Below, piece after piece: positions 19,368 to 28,426 of a stretch of DNA of 64,000 bases. Positions within the stretch are counted from its first letter, which is position 1. Every line of letters starts with the position of its first letter. The stretch comes from Chloroflexota bacterium. Its GTDB lineage: Bacteria; Chloroflexota; Dehalococcoidia; Tepidiformales; Tepidiformaceae. Location: contig JACRBT010000014.1 in NCBI GenBank assembly GCA_016234445.1, positions 62,001 through 126,000 on the forward strand. Reading direction: 5' to 3'. A program made the translations under genes and the position numbers. The notes beneath the pieces were generated by a model. That model was not told where the DNA came from and searched no databases. It saw nothing but the letters and a program-made list of their open reading frames with translations.

Positions 19368-21062
19368 TTAGACGTCGAGCCAGACCTTGTGGATGCGGCC
19401 GTTGTAGAGATCTGGCGAGTAGAACCAGCCCTTCACCTTCTTATCGGTGAAGTTGTGGTTGTTCGTCGTGTGCATGAAGGCCATCGGGAAATCGAGGGCG
19501 ATGGTCTTCTGGACCTCCTGGACGATCGCCTTGCGCTTCTCCGTGTCCAGTTCCGCTGCCTGCTGGTCGATCTTGTCCCAGACGGCTTCGTTGTAGTACT
19601 TGAAGAAGGTCGCGCTGCGGCCGAAGTAGGAAGCGAGGTTCTCGTCCGGATCCGGGTTGTTGAGCGGCGTGTGGTGGGAGAAGGTGTACTTGTAGGAGTA
19701 CGTCTGGTTGTAGTAGGCGGCCAGTTCCATCGGCTTGAGCTCGAGGTTGACCTTGATCTCCTTGAGCTGCTGCTTCAGGACCTCGGCGATCTGGTCCTGC
19801 TGGGGGCTGCCGGTGGCCCAGATCATCTCGCCGCTGAACCCGGCGGTCTGTGCCGCCTCGCCCATCAGGGCCTTGGCCTTGTTGAGGTCGAAGCCGACGG
19901 GTTCCTCCTTCAGTGCCCAGTTGGAGTACTGCGGGAGGATCGGGCCCTTGGCGATGGCGCCGTCGCCGTTGTAGACGAGGTCCAGCACCTGCTGCTTGTT
20001 GATCGCGCGGACGATGGCCTCGCGCACCCGCTTGTCGTTGAAGGGCGCCGGGTAGGGCTGGTCCTTCGTGGTCGGGGGCATGCGCATCTGCTTCCAGAAC
20101 TGGCTGGGCATCGGCTGGTAGTTCACGTCCTTGCGGGCATCCTGGATGCGCTTCAACTGCGCAACCCCGGAGACGATCGCGTCGACCTTCTTGTCGATGA
20201 ACATGGAGGCGGAGGTATCCGGGTCCGTCGCCAGGAGGATCGTGAACTGGTCGATGTTGGGGAGTTCCTTCTTGTAGTAGTTCGGGTTCTTGACGAGCTC
20301 GAACTTCACGTCCTTCTGCCATTCCTTGAAGATGAATGGCCCGGTGCCGATGGCGCGCTGGGTGAGGTCGCCGTCTTTCTCCACCACTTCGCGGCAGACC
20401 ATCAGCGTCCAGGGGCTGGCCATGTAGCTGATGAAGGGCGCGAACGGCTTGTTCAGGGTGAACTTCACCGTCGTGTTGTCGATGACTTCGATCTTCGTGA
20501 CCTTGTTCAGGAAGAAGTAAGCGTGCTGGAAGACGCCTGCCTTGTCCGTCATCTGCCGTTCGATGCTGTACTTGATGTCCTGGGCGGTAAACTCGCGCCC
20601 GTTGACCGGGTCAACGTCATGGAACTTGACGCCCGGCGGGATCTTGAAGACGTAGCTCAGGGGGTCGGGCTGCTCTGGTAGGGTGAGGGCGAGGTCGCCT
20701 TCGACCTTGCTGAGGTCCGGCGTGAACTGGAGGAGCCCGTTGTTGGTGTTGGTGGTGATGGCGGTGTTGTAGGGGAAGGTGTCGTAGTGGGGGTCGAGGG
20801 TGCGGGGGGAACCGCCCATGTGGACGGTGAAGTGGCCGCCCTTCTTCACCTGCTGACCAGCTCCGGGAGCGATCGAGGTAGCGGTGGCGGTGGCCTCGCC
20901 CCCGGGTCCGCCGGTGTCGTCGTCGTCGTCATCGCCGCCGCAGCCCACAAGGGCGGCGGCGCTCAATCCGGCGCCGGCAATGCCGAAGCCCTGGATGGTG
21001 CGGCGACGGCTGATTTTCCGTGCGTTCAGCCGCTGCCAGTAAGGACGCTCTTCGTTGGCCAT
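19368..21062 (-). CDS. Family 5 solute-binding lipoprotein, Tat-exported
   Basis: A 564-residue SBP_bac_5 protein, the extracellular receptor of the peptide-type ABC importer. The N-terminus has a twin-arginine signal SRRRTIQGF, a hydrophobic stretch and lipobox ALVGC, followed by an Asp run and a Thr/Ala linker. The mature domain has the family start GGSPRTLDPHYDTF and later FNDKRVREAIVRAINKQ. ATG 21062 is chosen: GGAGGG lies 6 nt upstream, and the longer frame from 21086 adds only eight residues. It is the first gene of a three-gene operon (binding protein, DppB, DppC). Substrate unknown. Confidence 0.92.
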   Translation of the reverse strand: MANEERPYWQRLNARKISRRRTIQGFGIAGAGLSAAALVGCGGDDDDDDTGGPGGEATATATSIAPGAGQQVKKGGHFTVHMGGSPRTLDPHYDTFPYNTAITTNTNNGLLQFTPDLSKVEGDLALTLPEQPDPLSYVFKIPPGVKFHDVDPVNGREFTAQDIKYSIERQMTDKAGVFQHAYFFLNKVTKIEVIDNTTVKFTLNKPFAPFISYMASPWTLMVCREVVEKDGDLTQRAIGTGPFIFKEWQKDVKFELVKNPNYYKKELPNIDQFTILLATDPDTSASMFIDKKVDAIVSGVAQLKRIQDARKDVNYQPMPSQFWKQMRMPPTTKDQPYPAPFNDKRVREAIVRAINKQQVLDLVYNGDGAIAKGPILPQYSNWALKEEPVGFDLNKAKALMGEAAQTAGFSGEMIWATGSPQQDQIAEVLKQQLKEIKVNLELKPMELAAYYNQTYSYKYTFSHHTPLNNPDPDENLASYFGRSATFFKYYNEAVWDKIDQQAAELDTEKRKAIVQEVQKTIALDFPMAFMHTTNNHNFTDKKVKGWFYSPDLYNGRIHKVWLDV

Positions 21063-21277
21063 GTTCTTCCCTCCATCCGAGCCCACGCTCGCTAAGGGTG
21101 TATGTGAACGTGGGGACGAGATGGCCGCACGTTACCGCTGGCCCGGGACGCTGTCAAACGCTTCGCAGAAGCTATGGCTGGAAGCGAGCGGAGCGATGGG
21201 CGAGCGGTGTGCGGGGGGGTTGGGGCCCCGTGTCGTCCCCTTTTCGCCGCGTTGCTGTAGCTACCTGCCGTGCCCGT

Positions 21278-21283
21278 TACACT
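21278..21283 (+). promoter_or_regulatory. Possible -10 element upstream of valS
   Basis: TACACT, 58 nt before the valS ATG. The same hexamer lies 35 nt before 48491 and 30 nt before 63210. No clear -35 element, and no T-box specifier or antiterminator was recognised in the leader. Confidence 0.3.
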
Positions 21284-21341
21284 GGATGCCACGGCGGGCG
21301 AACCGCCGATTTCTGTCCACTCCCGGACCCGAGGATTCGCC

Positions 21342-24047
21342 ATGACCAGCGCGCCGGCTCGCAAGGAACTGCCCCCTGCCTACGAGCCGGCGAGCGTTGA
21401 AGGCCGCATCTACCAGATGTGGGAGGAGGCTGGCTACTTCCAGCCGCGCATCGCCCCGGGGACGGCGCCTTACACCATCGTCATGCCGCCGCCGAACGTG
21501 ACCGGCGAACTGCACCTCGGTCACGGGCTCGAAGACGCGATCACCGACGCGCTCGTCCGCTGGCACCGGATGCAGGGCGACCCGACGCTCTGGCTCCCGG
21601 GCGAAGACCACGCGGGCATCGCCACCCAGAACGTCATCGAACGCGAGATCGCGAAGGAAGGGCTCAGCCGCCACGACATGGGGCGCGAGGCCTTCGTCGA
21701 ACGCACCTGGATGTGGGTGCGAAAGTACCGCAGCCGCATCTCCGACCAGCACCGCAAGCTCGGGGCGAGCGCCGACTGGTCGCGCAGCGTCTTCACGCTC
21801 GATCCCCGCGTGGTCAAGGCGGTCCGCACGACCTTCGTGAACCTGCATAAGGACGGGCTCATCTACCGCGGCCTGCGGATGATCAACTGGTGCCCCCGCT
21901 GCGAAACGGCCCTGAGCGACCTCGAAGTCGACTTCGTGGAGGTGCCTTCGAAGCTCTGGTACATCCGCTACCCCATCGTCGGCGAAGGGGGCATGCCGCT
22001 GCCGGACTACGTGGTCGTCGCCACCACCCGGCCGGAAACGATGGTCGCCGACACCGGCGTCGCCGTGAACCCGGAGGACCCCCGCTACGAGGAGCGCATC
22101 GGCCGGATGCTGATGCTGCCGATCATGGGCCGCGAGATCCCCGTGGTGGCCGACGAGGCGGTGAAGCCCGAGTTCGGCACCGGCGCCGTCAAGGTCACTC
22201 CCGGCCACGACCCGAACGACTGGGACATCGGCCAGCGCCACGACCTCGACGTGATTGTGGCGATGGACCGCCAGGCGGTGATGAACGACGAGGCAGGCCC
22301 GTACGCGGGGATGCCCGCGCTCGAAGCCCGGGCAGCCATCCTTCGCGACCTCGAAGACGAGGGCTTCCTCGACCACACCGAAGACTACGTCCACAGCGTG
22401 GGCCATTGCAGCCGCTGCAAGACCGAACTCCAGCCGATCCCGAGCGAACAGTGGTGGCTGGACGTCCACAAGGAGTACGAGGCGGGCCGTTCTATCGCCA
22501 GCGCGGCCGCGGCGGTGGTGCGCGATGGCCGCATCCGGATGGTCCCCGAGCGCTTCACGAAGGTGTACCTGAACTGGATGGATAACATCCGCGACTGGTG
22601 CATCAGCCGCCAGCTGTGGTGGGGCCACCAGATCCCCGTGTGGTACTGCCCGGACGGCCACATGACGGTCGCTGTCGACGACCCCACGGCCTGCCGCGAG
22701 TGCGGGAGCGGTTCGCTCCGCCAGGACGAGGACGTGCTCGACACCTGGTTCTCGTCCGGGCTCGCCACCCACGCCGACCTCGGCTGGCCGGACGAGACGG
22801 ACGACCTCGCCTACTTCTACCCGACGTCCGACATGCAGATGGGCTACGACATCATGTTCTTCTGGTGCGCCCGGATGATCATGTTCGCCCTCTACAACAT
22901 GCGCGAGCGTGGGCCCGAAGGAGAGCTTCCCTTCCGGACGGTGCTGTTCCACGGGCTCATCCGCGACGCCAACAACGAGAAGATGACGAAGTCGCGGGGG
23001 AACGTGGTCGACCCGCTGGTCTCGGTGGGGCAGTACGGGGCCGACGCCTTCCGCTTTGGGATCCTCGCCGGTGCGGCCATGGGTTCGGACCAGCGCTACA
23101 GCGACGAACGCCTGACGGCCGCGCGCAATTTCGCAAACAAGCTCTGGAACAGCGCCCGCTACGTGTTGATGAAGGTGGGCGAACGCCAGGTGAAGCGCCC
23201 CCACCCGCTGGACCGCGGGTCGTTCGCGCTGGAGGACCGCTGGATCCTCTCGCGGCTCGAACAGACCGAGGCCGACACGGGCCAGCTGCTGCGCGACTAC
23301 CAGCTGGGCGAGGCGGCGAAGGGCCTCGAAGAGTTCCTCCGCAACGACTTCTGCGACTGGTACATCGAGATGTCGAAGGTGCGCCTGAACGCGGGGGACG
23401 AGCGGCCGCTGGGAGTGCTCGCGCACGTGCTCGACCACGGCCTCCGCTTGCTGCACCCCTTCATGCCGTTCGTGACGGAGGAACTGTGGCAGGCGCTGCG
23501 GGGCCGGATCGAAGGCGACATGGCTGCGGCGCTGATCGTCGCCTGGTACCCGCAGCCGGGCGGGACCTGGAAGGACGCGGCGGCGGAGGCAGCGATGGGC
23601 CACGTCATCGAGGTGAACCGCGCGATCCGAAACATCAAGGCGGAGAAGAAGCTGCCCGCGGGCGAACGCCAGGCGGTCTACCTTCGCGCCGGCGACTACG
23701 CGGCGGCGCTGCGGGAAACGGCCGCGGCGACGGCGTTCACCTCGCGCGTCGAACCCAACGTCGTGGCGGCGGACGCACCGCTGCCCGCCGGCGAACACGC
23801 CTTCGCCCGGGTCGTCGACACGGAGGTGGCCGTGGCGCTGCCCCAGGTCGACGCCGACGCCGAACGTGCCCGGCTGGAGAAGGAGGCGTCCGAGGCGGAG
23901 GCCCACGCCAGCCGCCTCGAAAAGCAGCTTGGCAACGAGCAGTTCCGGGCGAAGGCGCCCGCGGCCGTCATCGCGGGGATGGAGACGACGCTGGCGGAGA
24001 CGCGGACGAAGGTGGAGGGCCTGCGCGAGCGGCTGGCGAAGCTGTAA
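21342..24047 (+). CDS. valS: Valyl-tRNA synthetase
   Basis: A 901-residue class I synthetase charging tRNA-Val. HIGH-type motif PPPNVTGELHLGHG is near residue 50; the editing domain follows with TTRPETMVADTGVAV and GTGAVKVTPGHDPNDWDIG. KMSKS-type motif is NEKMTKSRGN. The anticodon-binding helical domain and a C-terminal coiled-coil arm (from about 830) complete the protein. ATG 21342 is chosen, with GAGG upstream and the N-terminus close to the family start; 24 extra residues from 21270 are not needed. It diverges from the ABC operon. Confidence 0.96.
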   Translation: MTSAPARKELPPAYEPASVEGRIYQMWEEAGYFQPRIAPGTAPYTIVMPPPNVTGELHLGHGLEDAITDALVRWHRMQGDPTLWLPGEDHAGIATQNVIEREIAKEGLSRHDMGREAFVERTWMWVRKYRSRISDQHRKLGASADWSRSVFTLDPRVVKAVRTTFVNLHKDGLIYRGLRMINWCPRCETALSDLEVDFVEVPSKLWYIRYPIVGEGGMPLPDYVVVATTRPETMVADTGVAVNPEDPRYEERIGRMLMLPIMGREIPVVADEAVKPEFGTGAVKVTPGHDPNDWDIGQRHDLDVIVAMDRQAVMNDEAGPYAGMPALEARAAILRDLEDEGFLDHTEDYVHSVGHCSRCKTELQPIPSEQWWLDVHKEYEAGRSIASAAAAVVRDGRIRMVPERFTKVYLNWMDNIRDWCISRQLWWGHQIPVWYCPDGHMTVAVDDPTACRECGSGSLRQDEDVLDTWFSSGLATHADLGWPDETDDLAYFYPTSDMQMGYDIMFFWCARMIMFALYNMRERGPEGELPFRTVLFHGLIRDANNEKMTKSRGNVVDPLVSVGQYGADAFRFGILAGAAMGSDQRYSDERLTAARNFANKLWNSARYVLMKVGERQVKRPHPLDRGSFALEDRWILSRLEQTEADTGQLLRDYQLGEAAKGLEEFLRNDFCDWYIEMSKVRLNAGDERPLGVLAHVLDHGLRLLHPFMPFVTEELWQALRGRIEGDMAAALIVAWYPQPGGTWKDAAAEAAMGHVIEVNRAIRNIKAEKKLPAGERQAVYLRAGDYAAALRETAAATAFTSRVEPNVVAADAPLPAGEHAFARVVDTEVAVALPQVDADAERARLEKEASEAEAHASRLEKQLGNEQFRAKAPAAVIAGMETTLAETRTKVEGLRERLAKL

Positions 24048-24078
24048 GCCGGCGGCGAACCGAACCCCGGCGACCCGG

Positions 24079-24084
24079 TAGAAT
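24079..24084 (+). promoter_or_regulatory. Possible -10 element of the MFS gene
   Basis: TAGAAT, 36 nt before the GTG at 24121 and followed by GCC. The same hexamer followed by G is found at 30126. No convincing -35. Confidence 0.35.
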
Positions 24085-24120
24085 GCCCCCAAGATCGAGG
24101 CTGCGGGGGCGGAGACGAGC

Positions 24121-25416
24121 GTGACCGATACCGGGTTGGCAAGGCCGGCGCGCGGGGTGTTTCGCCGCGATGGCGCAAGCCCGGTCTTCTACGGCTGGTG
24201 GATTGTCGCCGCCGGGGTCGGATTGCAGGCGCTCCAGGCAGGGCTCCTCTCGCAGGCCTACGGCGCCTACGTCGTCCTCCTCCGCGACCAGTTCGGCTGG
24301 AGTAAGACGCTGCTTTCCGGCGCCTATTCCATGGCCCAGGCCGAAAGCGGGATCACCGGGCCGGTCCAGGGCTGGCTGACCGACCGTTTCGGCCCGCGGG
24401 CGGTGCTGCGGACGGGGGTGGTCATCTTTGCCGCCGGGTTCATGCTCTTCAGCCAGGTGAACTCGGTGCTCACCTTCTACCTCTTCTTCTTCGTGATGGC
24501 CGTGGGGATGAGCCTCGGCGGCTACATGTCGATCACGGTCGCGATCGTGAACTGGTTCCAGCGGCGACGGGCGACGGCGCTCGGGATGACCGCGGTCGGC
24601 GTGGCGATCGGCGGTCTGATGGTCCCCGGCGTGACCCTCGCGCTCGAAGCCTGGGGCTGGCGGACGACGGCGTTCTTCTCGGGCGTGATCATCCTTGTGC
24701 TGGGGCTGCCGCTGGCGCAGGTGATGCGCGCCCGCCCGGAGGACCACGGCCTCACGGTGGACGGCGCACCGCCCGTGGACGCGTCCGCCCGGGGCTCGCA
24801 GGCGACGACGATCACGGCCGACTACACCCTGGCGGAAGCGATCCGGACGCGCCAGTTCTGGCTGATCGCTGGTGGGCACGGGGCCGCGCTCCTGGTGGTT
24901 GGCGCCGTGACGGTCCACCTCGTCTCGCACCTCCACGACAACCTCGGCTACTCGCTTGGGGCGGCCTCGCTGGTGGTGACGGTGCTGACGTTCGCGCAGG
25001 TGGGCGGTGGTATCGCCGGCGGCTGGCTCGGCGATCGTTTCAGCAAGCGCGCGATCACCGCGTCCTGCATGTTCGTCCACGCGGGGGCGCTCCTGATGGT
25101 CGCGAACGCCACGGCGACGTGGATGGTGCTCGTGTTCGCGGTCGCCCACGGGATGGCATGGGGCATCCGGGGGCCCCTGATGGCCGCGATCCGGGCCGAC
25201 TACTTCGGGCGCTCCGACTTCGGGAAGATCCTCGGGGCGTCGCAGCCGGTCATCATGATCGGGCTCACGGGGGGGCCTATCCTCGCCGGCATCCTTGCCG
25301 ACCGCACGGGGAGCTACGAGGCCGGGTTCACGGTGCTGGCGGTGCTGGCGGCGCTCGGGAGCACTTTCTTCATCTTCTCGACGCCCCCGCGGCGCAAGCT
25401 GGCGCGGGCGTCCTAG
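24121..25416 (+). CDS. MFS transporter, oxalate/formate or monocarboxylate type
   Basis: A 431-residue major facilitator with about 12 membrane helices. The N-terminus GWWIVAAGVGLQALQAGLLSQ and the loop 2-3 motif GWLTDRFGPRAVL are typical of the oxalate:formate antiporter/monocarboxylate branch. A charged central loop (RARPEDHGLTVDG) separates two six-helix halves; the second half repeats the motif as GWLGDRFSKRAI. GTG 24121 is the start. Its stop shares CTAG (25413-25416) with the convergent DUF1786 gene. Substrate unproven. Confidence 0.85.
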   Translation: MTDTGLARPARGVFRRDGASPVFYGWWIVAAGVGLQALQAGLLSQAYGAYVVLLRDQFGWSKTLLSGAYSMAQAESGITGPVQGWLTDRFGPRAVLRTGVVIFAAGFMLFSQVNSVLTFYLFFFVMAVGMSLGGYMSITVAIVNWFQRRRATALGMTAVGVAIGGLMVPGVTLALEAWGWRTTAFFSGVIILVLGLPLAQVMRARPEDHGLTVDGAPPVDASARGSQATTITADYTLAEAIRTRQFWLIAGGHGAALLVVGAVTVHLVSHLHDNLGYSLGAASLVVTVLTFAQVGGGIAGGWLGDRFSKRAITASCMFVHAGALLMVANATATWMVLVFAVAHGMAWGIRGPLMAAIRADYFGRSDFGKILGASQPVIMIGLTGGPILAGILADRTGSYEAGFTVLAVLAALGSTFFIFSTPPRRKLARAS

Positions 25417-26516
25417 GGCAGCGGCCCGAGGCGCGATTCGACCGCGTCCCGCGCGCCCGGGTAGACCTCGGCGTAGCCCCGGAGGAGCCCGAAACAGCCG
25501 CTGATCATCATGTCGCCGAAGGGCGCGGCGAAGCAGGGACGGAGCTCGGTGGCGGCGATCTTCGCGCGCTGGGGACCCGTGACCGCGACCATCGCCGGCA
25601 GCCGGGGCGAGACGAGGCCGCGGTCGGCGTGGTAGGCGCCGTGGCCCTTCGAGGAGAAGACGTCCTCGTTCGTCAGTTCGCCCGCGGCCATGCCTTCGGT
25701 GAAGGCGACGATGCGTTCGGGGGCGAGTTCGCCGGTGTGGTGTTCGAAGAGGCTGGCGACCTTCCGCCCGCGGAGGTGGAACCCGAGGAGGTGCATGTTC
25801 CCGAGGTTGAGGACGACGCGTTCGTCGCCGCCGGCCGCCACGCGCTCGTCGTGGAGGGCGCCGAGCGCCGCCGCGGGACCGGTGTCCATGAACGCGACCG
25901 GCGCCGCTTCGCCGGCCGAGGCGACCATCGCCCGGGCGCGGGTGAGGTAGATCGGCAGGTCAGCGGGCCGGTAGGCGAAGGCGAGGAGGTCGTTGCGGTG
26001 CTGGACGATCGCGCGGAGGTGGTCGAAGCGGAAGACGCGGTCGGAGACGCCGGGCGGGGCGGCGCCGTGGTCGAGGCAACCGAGGGCGAGGCCGTCGAAG
26101 TCTCCGGGCTCTTCGAAGGCGGCGAGGGCGGCGCGGATGGCGTCGAGGTCGAGGTCGCGCATAACGACGTGCTCGCCGGGGATGAGGCCCGCTTCGTCAT
26201 CGGAGACGACTTCGACGCCCATGGCGCGGACCTCGTCGAGGTCGTCGTTGAAGGTTTGGGCGGCTTCGGGGGTGGCGAAGGCGCGGGCGCCGGACTTGAG
26301 GTGGTCTTCGAGGGCCCAGCCGCAGGGGCCTCCTCCGGCAACGACGCCGGTGAGCACGAGCGGCTGGCGGTCGCGCGTGGCCCGGCGGATGCGGCGGGCG
26401 GCGACCTCGGTGGCGGAGGGGAGCACCATCTTCACGCAGTTCTCGACGTGGCGGCTGGAGTCGAAGAGGAGGATGTCCTGGGTGCCGGTGCCCATGTCGA
26501 TGGCGAGGATGCGCAT
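25413..26516 (-). CDS. DUF1786 family protein, ASKHA-like
   Basis: A 367-residue protein starting MRILAIDMGTGTQDILLFD, the phosphate-1 loop of the actin/Hsp70/sugar-kinase fold, with later glycine loops LTGVVAGGGPCGW and AFMDTGPAAALGAL. The combination matches DUF1786, a family sometimes annotated as pyruvate formate-lyase-activating without proof. A TATACT -10 lies 6 nt before the ATG and no Shine-Dalgarno is present, so a leaderless mRNA is likely. Biochemical role unknown. Confidence 0.8.
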   Translation of the reverse strand: MRILAIDMGTGTQDILLFDSSRHVENCVKMVLPSATEVAARRIRRATRDRQPLVLTGVVAGGGPCGWALEDHLKSGARAFATPEAAQTFNDDLDEVRAMGVEVVSDDEAGLIPGEHVVMRDLDLDAIRAALAAFEEPGDFDGLALGCLDHGAAPPGVSDRVFRFDHLRAIVQHRNDLLAFAYRPADLPIYLTRARAMVASAGEAAPVAFMDTGPAAALGALHDERVAAGGDERVVLNLGNMHLLGFHLRGRKVASLFEHHTGELAPERIVAFTEGMAAGELTNEDVFSSKGHGAYHADRGLVSPRLPAMVAVTGPQRAKIAATELRPCFAAPFGDMMISGCFGLLRGYAEVYPGARDAVESRLGPLP

Positions 26517-26522
26517 GCGATC

Positions 26523-26528
26523 AGTATA
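26523..26528 (-). promoter_or_regulatory. -10 element placed for a leaderless transcript
   Basis: TATACT on the minus strand, 6 nt from the ATG at 26516. That spacing puts the transcription start on or next to the start codon, and no Shine-Dalgarno is present. Confidence 0.45.
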
Positions 26529-26962
26529 GGAGAGGCGGGCGGCGCGGCGTTCCTACTCCGGCGAGCGGGACAGGGCCGGGTGGCGGAAGGTCGCCGCGAG
26601 CGTGGAGAGGGCCGTAGGGAGCACCGACGCCGCTCCGTGCCCGTCGCGGTGCGGGTGGGGGTGTGTTGGGGGTGGGGCATCGGCGGGCAGGGTCGGCCGC
26701 GGCTACGGGGGGCGCGGTACTGATGGGTGTGAGGCTGGCGCGGATCGGGGCGGGCAGGCGATGCGGCCACGGGGGGCCGCGGCTACCGGGGGCGGTAGCG
26801 ATGGGTGGGGGCTGGCGCGGATCCGGACGGCAGGCGGTGCGGCCAGGGTCGGCCGCGGCTACGGGGGTACGGAGGTGGAGGTTGGCCGAGAGCCGAACGC
26901 CGTAGGGAGTAGCGACGCCGCTCCCTCGCGGTCGCGGTACGGATGGATGGGCTGCCTATCGC
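26529..26962. repeat. Intergenic repeat region: 76-80-bp tandem repeat and two dispersed elements
   Basis: No supported gene. Three starts of a 76-80-bp unit lie at 26691, 26771 and 26847; each opens with GGCCGCGGCTAC followed by a G-run, and units 1 and 2 also share CTGGCGCGGATC, GGCAGGC and TGCGGCCA. They are flanked by copies of the dispersed element with core GACGCCGCTCC (26613-26654 and 26902-26943). The second copy has an AGGGAG/CTCCCT stem and continues GCGGTCGCGGTACGGA. Confidence 0.65.
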
Positions 26963-28222
26963 CTACGGTTCGTAGCGGGTGAGGACGAGGCAGCTGTTCT
27001 GGCCGCCGAAGCCGAAGCTGTTCTTGATCGCGACGCGCACCGGCAGCTGGCGGGCGACGTTGGGGACGTAGTCGAGGTCGCAGGCGGGGTCGGGCTCTTC
27101 CTGGTTGAGGGTCGGGTGCACCCAGCCGGTCTCGATCGTCTTCACGGCGGCGATCGTCTCCATGCCGCCGCTGGCGCCGAGGCCGTGGCCGATGACGCTC
27201 TTGGTCGCGCTGATCGCGAGCTGGTAGGCCCGCTCGCCGAAGACCTTCTTGAGGGCGTTCGTCTCGGCGATGTCGCCGATGGGGGTGCTGGTGGCGTGGG
27301 CGTTCACGTGGTCGACCAACGATGGGTCGATCGCGGCGTCGCGGAGGGCGGCGGCCATGGCCCGGGCGGCGCCATCGCCGTCTTCCGGCGGGGCGACGAC
27401 GTGGAAGGCGTCGCTGGTGCAGCCGAAGCCGGCCAGTTCGGCGTAGATCCGGGCGCCGCGGGCGTTGGCGTGGGCTTCGCTTTCGAGGATGAGGGCGCCG
27501 GAGCCTTCGCAGGGGACGAAGCCGTCGCGCTTGTTGTCGAAGGGGCGGCTGGCTTTCGCGGGGTCGCCTTCGTAGGCGGTGAGGGCGCGCATGACGCTGA
27601 ACCCGGCGAGTCCGAGTTCGCTGATCCCCGCTTCGCAGCCCCCGGTGAGGACGATCTCGGCGCGGCCGGTGCGGATGAGGAAGCCAGCCTCGCCGATGGC
27701 CTGGGTGCCGGCCGCGCAGGCGGTGACGATGGTGCCGTTGTATCCGCGAAGCCCGTACTGGAGGGCCACCTGGGCGCCGGCCATGTTCCCGAGGCTCTTT
27801 GCAAGGTAGAGGGGGTCGACCTTCATCCCGCCGCGACTGTGGAGGATTTCGACCGCCTCCTGGATGTCGGGGTAGCCGCCGCCGCCGTTGCCGACGAGCA
27901 CGCCGACGCGGTCGCGGTCTTCGTTGTCGAAGTCGAGGCCGGCGTCTTCGATGGCCTGGCCGGCGGCGGCGACCATGAACTGGGCGAAGCGGGCCATCCG
28001 GCGGGCGGCCTTGCGTTCGATGTAGTTCCCGGGCTCCCAGTCCTTCACTTCGCCGGCGACTTTGCAGGCGAAGCCGGAGGTGTCGGCGAGGGTCATGGGT
28101 GCGATGCCGGAGCGGCCGGCGACGAGGTTGTCCCAGAACTCGGCGACGCTCTGCCCCGCCGGGGTGATGGCCCCAAGGCCGGTGACGACGACGCGGGTGC
28201 GCGAGCGAAGTGTGTCGTTCAT
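26963..28222 (-). CDS. fabF: Beta-ketoacyl-ACP synthase II
   Basis: A 419-residue thiolase-fold condensing enzyme extending fatty acids by Claisen condensation of acyl-ACP with malonyl-ACP. The Cys-His-His triad is visible: Cys169 in VTACAAGTQ, His309 in NAHATSTPIGD and His346 in SVIGHGLGASGG, with Lys341 just before it. Length and N-terminus (RVVVTGLGAITPAG) are typical of FabF. ATG 28222 is chosen; the open frame continues far upstream but only as antisense to thyX. No acpP or fab neighbours are present, and no good Shine-Dalgarno is seen. Confidence 0.95.
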   Translation of the reverse strand: MNDTLRSRTRVVVTGLGAITPAGQSVAEFWDNLVAGRSGIAPMTLADTSGFACKVAGEVKDWEPGNYIERKAARRMARFAQFMVAAAGQAIEDAGLDFDNEDRDRVGVLVGNGGGGYPDIQEAVEILHSRGGMKVDPLYLAKSLGNMAGAQVALQYGLRGYNGTIVTACAAGTQAIGEAGFLIRTGRAEIVLTGGCEAGISELGLAGFSVMRALTAYEGDPAKASRPFDNKRDGFVPCEGSGALILESEAHANARGARIYAELAGFGCTSDAFHVVAPPEDGDGAARAMAAALRDAAIDPSLVDHVNAHATSTPIGDIAETNALKKVFGERAYQLAISATKSVIGHGLGASGGMETIAAVKTIETGWVHPTLNQEEPDPACDLDYVPNVARQLPVRVAIKNSFGFGGQNSCLVLTRYEP

Positions 28223-28268
28223 GGTCGTAAGGGTAGAGAGGCGGCGGGGGAGAGGGAAGGGGGCGGTA

Positions 28269-28345
28269 CGGCTGTCGGCTTTCGGCTGTCGGCACTCGGC
28301 TGCCGGGACTCGGGACCCGGGACCCGGGACCCGGTACTCGGGACT
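28269..28345. repeat. Heptanucleotide repeat tract, 11 units
   Basis: Eleven contiguous 7-mers of form cggNNNN (cggctgt, cggcttt, cggcact, then cgggact, three cgggacc, cggtact, cgggact) in the fabF-thyX gap. Confidence 0.8.
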
Positions 28346-28386
28346 CCCGGCGTGCGACAATGGCGGGAACCGCCACCGAGGCCACG

Positions 28387-28421
28387 CGGACTCGGGACTC
28401 GGAACTCGGAACTCGGAACTT
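28387..28421. repeat. Heptanucleotide repeat tract abutting the thyX start
   Basis: Five 7-mers (cggactc, gggactc, ggaactc, ggaactc, ggaactt) ending 5 nt before the thyX ATG at 28427. The tract occupies the place where a Shine-Dalgarno would be. Confidence 0.8.
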
Positions 28422-28426
28422 CGCCA

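Noticed and set aside
21063-21341. T-box leader upstream of valS
   Set aside because: No AGGGTGG-type T-box word, antiterminator or specifier loop was found.
21261-24092. 943-codon open frame on the - strand
   Set aside because: Antisense to valS with no recognisable domain; valS itself carries all synthetase motifs.
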